NCBI GenBank assembly: GCA_016194285.1
Contig: JACQBZ010000064.1
Location: 1 to 57,232 of the forward strand
Length of the DNA: 57,232 nt
Direction: 5' to 3'
From: Nitrospirota bacterium
Lineage (GTDB): Bacteria > Nitrospirota > Nitrospiria > JACQBZ01
Shown piece after piece: positions 18,847 to 25,468 of the stretch. The position numbers and the translations under genes were made by a program. Position 1 is the stretch's first letter, and each line of letters begins with the position of its first letter. The notes beneath the pieces are model-generated. The model was not told the DNA's origin and did not search any database. It worked only from the letters and a program-made list of their open reading frames with translations.

Positions 18847-20010
18847 ATGAAGAAGGTTTTTAAAAAAGGTTTCAAGATCGCCGTGCTCGGCATCGTATTG
18901 CTCGTGATCGGAATCGGCGCATGGCTCGGCTGGATCGTCACCACCCTTCCCGACGCCAAGTTGATCGCGACCTACCGGCCGGAGGAGGCGACCGAGGTCC
19001 TCGACCGGAACGGGATCGTCCTGACCCAATTGACCGAGGACGAGTTCCGGATCTGGGTGCCGCTGTCCGACATCTCCCCGAATCTCCAGATCGCCGTCAT
19101 CGCGACCGAAGACGACACCTTTTTCCGGCACGAGGGGATCAATTACAAAGCGGCCTGGGAGGCCCTCAAGGAGGACCTGAAGAAGAAACGGTACGCGCGC
19201 GGCGGAAGCACGATCACGCAGCAGTTGGTGAAAAACGTCTTCCTCACGAAGGAAAAGACGATCACCCGCAAGCTGAAGGAGTTCATCCTGGCCCGCCGCG
19301 TCGAGGAGATCCTGTCGAAGCGGCGGATCCTCGAGCTGTATCTGAACGAAGTCGAATGGGGCCCGGGGGTGTTCGGCGCGGAAGCGGCCTCCCGGTACTA
19401 TTTCGATAAACATGCGACGGATCTGACCGTTGCGGAGGGGGCGATGCTGGCCGCCATGCTCGTCAACCCGTCGCGGTATGACCCCGCTCATTATCGATCC
19501 CGGCTCCGGCACCGTCAGGAGTTGATCCTGGATTTGATGCAGGTGGACCGGTTACTCACGCGTGAAGAATACGAGCAGGCCCTCGCGGCGCCGGTCGTCT
19601 TTCGATACGAGAAGATCACGGCCCAATTTCCGATCTCGTCCGAGTCCTGTCATCTCCGATTTTTAAAAGCGGGCCTAACGGAACTCAACGATGGGGCGAG
19701 GTTGTATCAAGCCGGCCATAAAATCCGGACGACCCTGGATGCCGGCCTCCAGGAGTATCTTCAGGAGCAGTTGGCCCAGATTTCGGATCGGTATGCTCTG
19801 AACCGTCCGCCCGCGCGCAACGATCCGCCCCCCGGGCTGCTGCTGGTCCAAGAGAATAATCAGATCCTGGCGATGGTCTGCGTCTGGGGGTTGGAGGAAA
19901 GCACCCAGGCGGTCGAGCGGCTCAAGGGCCTCGAGCCGGATTCGCCGCGCCAATATCAGGTCGTGGAACCTGGCCGGGTCGCCTGGCGCAGCCTGGTCAC
20001 GCGGTCGTGA
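18847..20010 (+). CDS. Peptidoglycan glycosyltransferase (GT51) with a vestigial transpeptidase start
   Basis: This 387-residue inner-membrane protein has an N-terminal anchor (about 10-33). Its GT51 domain carries the catalytic EDDTFFRHEG, RGGSTITQQLVKNVFL, KLKEFILARRVEEILSKRRILELYLNEVEWG and AAMLVNPSRYDP. It polymerises lipid II glycan strands. After about residue 300 it has TTLDAGLQEYLQEQLAQ and GLLLVQENNQILAMV, which correspond to the entry of a PBP1 transpeptidase domain, but the SxxK, SxN and KTG motifs are absent and the protein ends. It is longer than typical MtgA (about 240) and shorter than PBP1a. No frameshift continuation was found downstream. Confidence 0.85.
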   Translation: MKKVFKKGFKIAVLGIVLLVIGIGAWLGWIVTTLPDAKLIATYRPEEATEVLDRNGIVLTQLTEDEFRIWVPLSDISPNLQIAVIATEDDTFFRHEGINYKAAWEALKEDLKKKRYARGGSTITQQLVKNVFLTKEKTITRKLKEFILARRVEEILSKRRILELYLNEVEWGPGVFGAEAASRYYFDKHATDLTVAEGAMLAAMLVNPSRYDPAHYRSRLRHRQELILDLMQVDRLLTREEYEQALAAPVVFRYEKITAQFPISSESCHLRFLKAGLTELNDGARLYQAGHKIRTTLDAGLQEYLQEQLAQISDRYALNRPPARNDPPPGLLLVQENNQILAMVCVWGLEESTQAVERLKGLEPDSPRQYQVVEPGRVAWRSLVTRS

Positions 20011-20026
20011 ATGATCAACCCATTCG

Positions 20027-20055
20027 TTGACATAAGAAAGAGTTCTTGTTACATT
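20027..20055 (+). promoter_or_regulatory. Promoter of the DUF4258/YgiT module
   Basis: TTGACA (20027-20032), a 17-bp spacer and TACATT (20050-20055) lie 35 bp before the TTG start of the DUF4258 gene. Confidence 0.65.
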
Positions 20056-20090
20056 GGGTGGCATCTGGGTCAACGGCAAAGGGCTAAAGA

Positions 20091-20420
20091 TTGAACGAGG
20101 ATCTCCTTCGGAGGATCAAGCGGCTTGTTGGCGAAAGACGATACAGAATTAAGGTTCATGCCGTTCGGCACATGATTGAAGAGGGCTTCACGGAGCCACA
20201 GGTTCTTGAGGCGTTACGAGGAAAGTGCAAAATCCTTGAGAATTATTATCAGGAGAAAAGGTGTCTGATCTTCGGATATTTCTTTTTCACGAAAACAGCC
20301 AGGTCGCCATTGCATATTGTCTGTGATTATTCGATCGAAGGTGTTATTGACATTGTTACTGCGTACATACCGCAGCGTCCATGGTGGGTCACGCCTACAA
20401 AGCGAGGGGGAAGGCGATGA
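20091..20420 (+). CDS. DUF4258 domain protein, probable toxin
   Basis: This 109-residue protein begins at a TTG with AAAGGG upstream; no ATG is available. It shows the DUF4258 layout: an N-terminal HAVRHMIEEGFTEPQVLEALRG, a middle CLIFGYFFFTKTARSPLHIVCDY and a late DIVTAYIPQRPWW. These small proteins resemble RelE/MqsR-fold toxins and are usually paired with a YgiT-type zinc-finger antitoxin, as here (ATGA overlap). Toxicity is inferred, not shown. Confidence 0.78.
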   Translation: MNEDLLRRIKRLVGERRYRIKVHAVRHMIEEGFTEPQVLEALRGKCKILENYYQEKRCLIFGYFFFTKTARSPLHIVCDYSIEGVIDIVTAYIPQRPWWVTPTKRGGRR

Positions 20421-20671
20421 ATGATTTGTTGAAGAAACCGTGTTCCGAGTGCGGGGGGAAGCTTCGCGAGAAATTAATTTCTCAAGAGTTCGAGCGGGAG
20501 GGAAGGAAGGTTCGGCTCTCAGGAATCCGCGCCTGGGTCTGCAATCGATGCGGCGAGATCTATTTCCAGCCCGGAGGCGCGGCTAAAGTCGTCAAAGCCG
20601 CCGACTCTCTCTTTGATCTGGCCGCGACCGAGGAACAGCACAAAGGCACTCTGACGGCCAAGGTTTCCTAA
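20417..20671 (+). CDS. YgiT-type zinc-finger antitoxin
   Basis: This 84-residue protein has two CxxC pairs (C9/C12 in CSECGG and C42/C45 in CNRCGEIYFQPG), the MqsA N-terminal zinc-domain pattern. It lacks the C-terminal HTH of full MqsA, so it may neutralise without strong DNA binding. The ATG at 20417 overlaps the TGA of the DUF4258 gene and has GGGGGAAGG upstream; an earlier in-frame start at 20381 is rejected. Confidence 0.82.
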   Translation: MNDLLKKPCSECGGKLREKLISQEFEREGRKVRLSGIRAWVCNRCGEIYFQPGGAAKVVKAADSLFDLAATEEQHKGTLTAKVS

Positions 20672-20820
20672 AAGGGACGGGTCATCTTGACTCCCGAGGC
20701 CATCCCACAATCCTCTTGAGGTTTATCCCGGTTTTTATTATGCTTTACTCACCTGCCTTGCCGAATAACCGCATAATTTTTAGAAATATCTTGGCACCGC
20801 GTTATCCGGTATCTTGACCG

Positions 20821-20837
20821 ACGGTTAATGTAACCGT
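20821..20837. promoter_or_regulatory. Inverted repeat upstream of the PIN-like gene
   Basis: ACGGTTA-atg-TAACCGT, a perfect 7-bp inverted repeat, lies 13 bp before the ATG at 20851. It could be an operator or an mRNA hairpin near the AGGG ribosome-binding site. The rest of 20672-20850 holds no gene. Confidence 0.4.
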
Positions 20838-20850
20838 AGTAGGGTGTCCT

Positions 20851-21768
20851 ATGTCTGTGACGATCATCCCGGCGCGAGAGGGCCAGAGTCCAAACTGGAT
20901 TACTCAGTTCAATCGCAAAAACCCTCCGGATGTGTTCTTTGACACGAACGTCTGGATCAGCATGGGAAGTGATGATGTCGCAAACCTGGAAAGCCTCGAA
21001 GAGCGTTTCGGCTTCCGGTATCGCTATACCGTGACTAACGTTGCGGAGATGGCGTCCCACCTCTACGACGCTCCACCGAAAAAGGGTTTACCTCCATTCG
21101 TCAGATATCGGTCGTGTTTCCAGAAAATATTAAGGCTCTGCGTTGCCGAGATCCTGCCATCTCCTGAAATGGAGTTCTTGGAGATGACTGGTCTGTCCCA
21201 CTATCTGAACCCGGTGTGGGCTCCTAATATCGAGCAAATCATGCGCGATACGACAACCGTGGCCAAGGCGGTCGACGTAGATGGAGTCGCGGCTATAAAG
21301 CCAGACCACTACCGGCGCCTCCATGAGACCGACAGTGCCTCATTCCGTACGGTGATGGGACTCCTCGATAAGATCAAACGACCGATCCGGGGCCAGGACA
21401 AAAAAAAGCTCAACCGGCTCAACGACTGGTTTATGACACTAACCAACTTTTTCCTGATAGTGAGACCGAGCAATAAACAAGCCCATTACAATCGCCTCAC
21501 GGCTGAGGAAAGGAGCCGGTTTGACATGGCATTCACGAACGGTGCTGGGAAACTGTTTCATACTCACTGCACTGCTGTAGTCAAGAAGCGAATCAATGAC
21601 GGAAAGGAGATCGCCCCGAATGATCTCTACGACATGATGCAGCTTCTCTTGTTGAGGAATCCAAATCGGATTTTTGTGACGGAGGATAAGGCGTTCTACG
21701 ATTACCAGATCGAACCAGGAGTTCAGCGGGTTCTGCCATGGACGGCCTTTCGTTCTTCCTCCAATTGA
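20851..21768 (+). CDS. Large PIN-like domain protein, putative nuclease
   Basis: This 305-residue soluble protein is not a named family to me. The order of acidic residues matches a PIN nuclease: D31 in VFFDTNVWISM, E66 in VTNVAEMASH, D258/D261 in PNDLYDMMQLLLL and D279 in IFVTEDKAF. It is more than twice the size of VapC-type PIN domains; the extra residues (about 70-245) form a mostly helical, basic insertion between the second and third acidic sites. No antitoxin gene lies beside it. It sits in an accessory block after the DUF4258/YgiT pair, suggesting a defence or RNA-processing role (inference). Confidence 0.6.
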   Translation: MSVTIIPAREGQSPNWITQFNRKNPPDVFFDTNVWISMGSDDVANLESLEERFGFRYRYTVTNVAEMASHLYDAPPKKGLPPFVRYRSCFQKILRLCVAEILPSPEMEFLEMTGLSHYLNPVWAPNIEQIMRDTTTVAKAVDVDGVAAIKPDHYRRLHETDSASFRTVMGLLDKIKRPIRGQDKKKLNRLNDWFMTLTNFFLIVRPSNKQAHYNRLTAEERSRFDMAFTNGAGKLFHTHCTAVVKKRINDGKEIAPNDLYDMMQLLLLRNPNRIFVTEDKAFYDYQIEPGVQRVLPWTAFRSSSN

Positions 21769-21948
21769 ACAGGGACGTCAGGATAAAATCTTTCCGAGTG
21801 CAATGGGGCAAGGCCGATGGATTTCATTTTAGGAAACGCAGCGTGAAAACCCGGGACGGATTTATTTTGAGCCTTAATCGCGTTGGGCCGGGGCGGCGGA
21901 TGATTTTAAAAAAAAAGAGCTGCTCCGGTTTTAACTGGAAAGGACAAC

Positions 21949-22329
21949 ATGTCAGCCAAGTCGACTATTGAAAGCGTCAAAAAGATAGCCAGGGATGTCT
22001 ATAAGGCACTAGGTTCAGGGCATTCGGAGGTTATCTACGACAAGGCGATGCAGGTCGGTTTACGGCTCGCCAAGATCAGGTATGAGAGCCAAAAGGTCGT
22101 GGAGCTTAAATACAAAAACCATTGTGTTGGCGAAGGCTTTCCCGATCTTGTCGTCCATGACGGAAAGGAACGGCTAATTCTGGAGTTGAAAGCCGTGAAT
22201 GGGGAAATGGGTTTTCCGGAACATCAGCAAATAAAGAACTATATGAAACTCTTGAAAATCAAACGAGGTCTTCTGATTAACTTCTTAACTTCCAGCAACC
22301 AGGCAAGAAGGATGGCAAGACCACCCTAG
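21949..22329 (+). pseudogene. GxxExxY-type PD-(D/E)XK protein, frameshifted at the C-terminus
   Basis: The 126-residue reading frame has GSGHSEVIYDKAMQVGL (the GxxExxY motif), FPDLVVHDG and ILELKAVNGEMG (the PD...ExK nuclease-like site). An 8-bp tandem duplication TTAACTTC-TTAACTTC at 22277-22292 shifts the frame. Removing one copy restores LLINFQQPGKKDG...LEVKEIGN and moves the stop to 22350-22352, giving the usual family ending. The catalytic-like core is intact, so partial function is possible. AAAGGA precedes the ATG. The role of the family is unknown. The gap 21769-21948 holds nothing recognised. Confidence 0.75.
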
Positions 22330-22495
22330 AAGTTAAAGAAATAGGAAATTAGGAGCAAGTACAACCCGCGCCCATTTTTATATTAGGAATTCGGAGGACA
22401 CCATGCGCAATTCCTGTCAGGGTCGGCTCTTCCCTCGTGCGCGCGCGGGAGGGGTGTAAGGACCGGGTAGTTGTTAGACTCTCACGGTAAAGCTC

Positions 22496-22684
22496 ATGGA
22501 CTCAACGGATACAGCCTGGGTTGATTGTCCCTACTGCGGGACGCATATCGAGATCGTGGTCGATTGTACGATTCCGTTCCAGGAATATATTGAAGACTGT
22601 GAAGTCTGTTGTCGGCCGATTGCCTTGGCGGTCACCGTGAACAATGATGAGACGATTTCTGTAATCGCCCAAGGTGAATACTAA
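22496..22684 (+). CDS. CPXCG motif-containing cysteine-rich protein
   Basis: This 62-residue protein has CPYCGTHIEIVVDCT followed by CEVCCRPI, two paired-cysteine sites expected to bind zinc, and an acidic character. It matches the CPXCG family; the function is unknown. No clear ribosome-binding site precedes the ATG (TAAAGCTC). It is convergent with rlmD, 11 bp apart. Confidence 0.82.
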   Translation: MDSTDTAWVDCPYCGTHIEIVVDCTIPFQEYIEDCEVCCRPIALAVTVNNDETISVIAQGEY

Positions 22685-22695
22685 CAGAATGCGCC

Positions 22696-24012
22696 TTAAA
22701 TCTTGATCAGCTCTGCCACGGTCTCAAGATGGTAGGTCTGCGGGAAAAGATCGATCGTCTGGATGCGACCGGTGCGGAAGCCGCCGTCGGTTAGGATCTT
22801 CAGATCGCGCGACAGCGTGGCCGGATCGCATGAGACGTAAACAATCTTCGTGGGATTCAGCCGGAGGAGCGATCGCAACGTTTCGCGATCGACGCCCTCG
22901 CGCGGCGGGTCGAGAATAACGCGGTCAAACGTTTTTCCTTCCTCGACCAGCTTCCTCACGACCCGCTCGACCGGCATCGCCTCAAAGCGGCCATTCGTCA
23001 ATCCCAGTTGCCGCGCGTTATAATTGGCGTCCTGAACCGCGACTTCATTCTCATCGAAACCCAGAAGCCCCGCCGCCTCCCGTGCCAGGAAGATTCCGAA
23101 GGTCCCGATCCCGCAATGCAGTTCCACCAACGATTCTTTTCCGGTCAGTGAGGCGAAGACCCGAACCGTCTCGATCAATGCGGGGATCTGCTCCCAATGG
23201 ACCTGAGCGAATGAGCGGTCACTGATCCGGAACGGAATTTCTTGATACCGGTCGGTCAGGTAGTCGCATCCTCTGATCCACCGATGGCCGGTGCGGCTGT
23301 AATAAACTTGACTGACGACGTTCGGTACGGCCGCTTCGAGGCTTGTGAAGAGCCGTTCCATTCGGTCCTGAGGTTCATCCTCGGCAAAATAACGGACCTG
23401 AAGCTCGCCGGTGGCGCGGGCCAGATGCAGATGGAGATCGGTCAGAGAGAACGGGCGGGTCTCCGGATCAGCGAGGATGATACGGAACGCGGCCAGGGCC
23501 TGATTCAGAGGCGGGGCGGCAATGGGGCAGGCTTCGATTGGAACGATCCGATGCGACGTCCCGGCGAAAAAGCCGATCTGGTACTCTTTTGTCGTCATGT
23601 CCGTCTTGAGCTGGATGCGCGTCCGGTACTCAAACGGGCCGGGTGCGGCCCGGGGCGGGAGAATATTCGAGTCGGAGAATTTTCCGATCCGTCGCAGGTC
23701 TTCCCGAAGGATCCCGACCTTGGCCTCGAGCTGAGCCGGATAGGCGAGCTGCTGCCATTGACAGCCGCCGCATTTTCCGAAGACCGGGCAGGGCGGTGTG
23801 ATACGGTCGGGAGAAGGCCTGAGCACCGTTTGCAACCGGGCCTCGGCATAGCCTTTCTTCACCGAGGTGATCCGGACGCGGACCCCTTCGCCGGGGCAGG
23901 TGCCCGGCACGAAGACCGCGCGGCCTTCCCATCGGCCCAGTCCGGCGCCTCCGTCCACCAGCTTTTCGATTGTGAGCGAGATGATGGAATCCGGTGTCGG
24001 GGAGGGATGCAT
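22696..24012 (-). CDS. rlmD: 23S rRNA (uracil-5-)-methyltransferase, RlmD/RumA family
   Basis: This 438-residue enzyme has an N-terminal TRAM domain (LTIEKLVDGGAGLGRWEGRAVFVPGTCPGE), the Fe-S ligand set CPVFGKCGGC, the SAM-binding ELHCGIGTFGIFLA and the catalytic YVSCDPATLSRDL near the C-terminus. It methylates uracil C5 in 23S rRNA; a TrmA-like tRNA target cannot be excluded. The frame is open to 24123 but the ATG at 24012 is used because it falls 11 bp after the response-regulator stop; the ribosome-binding site is weak. Confidence 0.9.
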   Translation of the reverse strand: MHPSPTPDSIISLTIEKLVDGGAGLGRWEGRAVFVPGTCPGEGVRVRITSVKKGYAEARLQTVLRPSPDRITPPCPVFGKCGGCQWQQLAYPAQLEAKVGILREDLRRIGKFSDSNILPPRAAPGPFEYRTRIQLKTDMTTKEYQIGFFAGTSHRIVPIEACPIAAPPLNQALAAFRIILADPETRPFSLTDLHLHLARATGELQVRYFAEDEPQDRMERLFTSLEAAVPNVVSQVYYSRTGHRWIRGCDYLTDRYQEIPFRISDRSFAQVHWEQIPALIETVRVFASLTGKESLVELHCGIGTFGIFLAREAAGLLGFDENEVAVQDANYNARQLGLTNGRFEAMPVERVVRKLVEEGKTFDRVILDPPREGVDRETLRSLLRLNPTKIVYVSCDPATLSRDLKILTDGGFRTGRIQTIDLFPQTYHLETVAELIKI

Positions 24013-24023
24013 CGGAAAAGGGA

Positions 24024-25397
24024 TCAGTCCCGGCCGTCTTCCTGAATGCCCAGCAGCTTGATCTTGCGGTGAAGGTGGGTCCGTTCGATCTTGAGATCTT
24101 CGGCTGTCTTGGAGATGTTCCACTGATTTTCCCGCAGACGTTGCAGGATCAATCGCCGTTCGAACTCGGCGCGAGCCTCGCGCAGCGAACGGGGACTGAA
24201 ATCGTTCGGCGGATTGAATGCTTCGACCGGGATCTGATCGGCGAGCGCATTGGCCACCTCGTCTTCCGTGATCCGCGCGTCGGGTGACATGATCACCAGC
24301 CGTTCCACCAGATTCCTCAGCTCGCGGACGTTTCCGGGCCAGTCGTAGTGCGTGAGCAGCGTAATCGCCTCGTCCGTCATCGCTTTGGATTTCAGTCCCT
24401 GTTCGGCGGACAGCTCCCTGAGAAAATGGTGCACCAGCAGCGGGATATCCTCCTTCCGCTCACGAAGCGGCGGCACATGCAACGGAATGACGTTCAGTCG
24501 ATAATAGAGATCCTCTCGGAACGTGCCCTTTTTAATTTCGTCCTGGAGGTTTTTGTTCGAGGCCGCGATCACGCGGACGTCCACCTCGATGACCCGCGTG
24601 CCGCCCACGCGGGTAAATCGCTGCTCCTGCAGCACGCGAAGCACCTTGGACTGCGTCGGGAGACCCATGTCTCCGATCTCATCCAGAAACAGCGTGGCGC
24701 CGTGGGCCAACTCGAACCGTCCCTGTTTCATCGCCATCGCCCCGGTGAATGCCCCCTTCTCATGGCCGAAGAGTTCGCTCTCGATCAGCGGCTCGGGGAT
24801 GGCGGCGCAGTTGATCTCCACGAACGGTTGTCCGGATCGGCTGCTGTGGAAATGGATCGCGCGGGCCACCAGCTCCTTTCCGGTTCCGTTCTCTCCGGAG
24901 ATCAGGACGCGGCTGTTCGAGGCGCCGGCCACCTTGATCATCTCCCGGAGACGGCGAATCGACGGGCTCTCGCCCACCATCACATATCGCCGTTCGATGG
25001 TCTGTTTGAGATTGAGATTCTCGGCCTCCAGCTGCTGCTGATAGAGGGCGTGATGAACCAGCAGGGTGACCTTGTCCAGCGAAAGGGGCTTTTCGATAAA
25101 ATCGTACGCCCCCAGTTTGGTCGCCTTCACCGCCGTCTCGATCGAGCCGTGACCGGACATCATCACCACCACTAATAGAGGGGAATCCTTCTTAATCTGC
25201 GTGAGCGTTTCGATCCCGTCCATTCCCGGCATCCAGATGTCCAGGAGGACCAGCGACGGCGGATCGTCCTTAATCAGTTTTAAGGCCTCCGTCCCGCCCT
25301 GGGCCGTCAAGACCCGATAGCCCTCGTCTTTTAAAACACCTGCGAGGGTGGTCAGGATGCTCGTTTCATCATCGACGATCAGGATGGTCTTGGCCAA
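24024..25397 (-). CDS. ntrX: Sigma-54-dependent response regulator, NtrX-like
   Basis: This 457-residue regulator has a receiver domain at 1-120 with the phosphoacceptor D53 (LLDIWMPGMDG). An AAA+ sigma-54 activator domain follows (GENGTGKE Walker A, GAFTGA loop, LFLDEIGDM), then a Fis-type HTH at the end (WNISKTAEDLKIERTHLHRKI). It activates sigma-54 promoters when phosphorylated by the upstream kinase. The start is TTG at 25397, whose ribosome-binding site GGGGGAGG belongs to repeat copy C, 5 bp away. The signal sensed and target genes are unknown. Confidence 0.9.
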   Translation of the reverse strand: MAKTILIVDDETSILTTLAGVLKDEGYRVLTAQGGTEALKLIKDDPPSLVLLDIWMPGMDGIETLTQIKKDSPLLVVVMMSGHGSIETAVKATKLGAYDFIEKPLSLDKVTLLVHHALYQQQLEAENLNLKQTIERRYVMVGESPSIRRLREMIKVAGASNSRVLISGENGTGKELVARAIHFHSSRSGQPFVEINCAAIPEPLIESELFGHEKGAFTGAMAMKQGRFELAHGATLFLDEIGDMGLPTQSKVLRVLQEQRFTRVGGTRVIEVDVRVIAASNKNLQDEIKKGTFREDLYYRLNVIPLHVPPLRERKEDIPLLVHHFLRELSAEQGLKSKAMTDEAITLLTHYDWPGNVRELRNLVERLVIMSPDARITEDEVANALADQIPVEAFNPPNDFSPRSLREARAEFERRLILQRLRENQWNISKTAEDLKIERTHLHRKIKLLGIQEDGRD

Positions 25398-25468
25398 TGG
25401 AGCCTCCCCCTCTCGCCCGCTTTGCCTGCATGCTGCGATTCGCAGCAGACATGCTCGCTGGGCATCTA
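25398..25468 (+). repeat. Interspersed hairpin repeat, copy C (truncated, with inserted hairpin)
   Basis: It starts inside the core at TGGAGCCTCCCCCTCTCGC, lacking the first half, and ends GCTCGCTGGGCATCTAC. Between GCTTTG and CTCGCTGGG lies a 29-bp insert containing TGCTGCGATTCGCAGCA, a stem-loop. It fills the whole gap between the kinase stop codon, which is the TAG at 25466-25468 inside the element, and the regulator start. Confidence 0.85.

Noticed and set aside
22403-22459. Short open frame MRNSCQGRLFPRARAGGV with GGAGG upstream
   Set aside because: The ribosome-binding site is good, but 18 codons with no recognisable leader-peptide logic are too weak to call as a gene.
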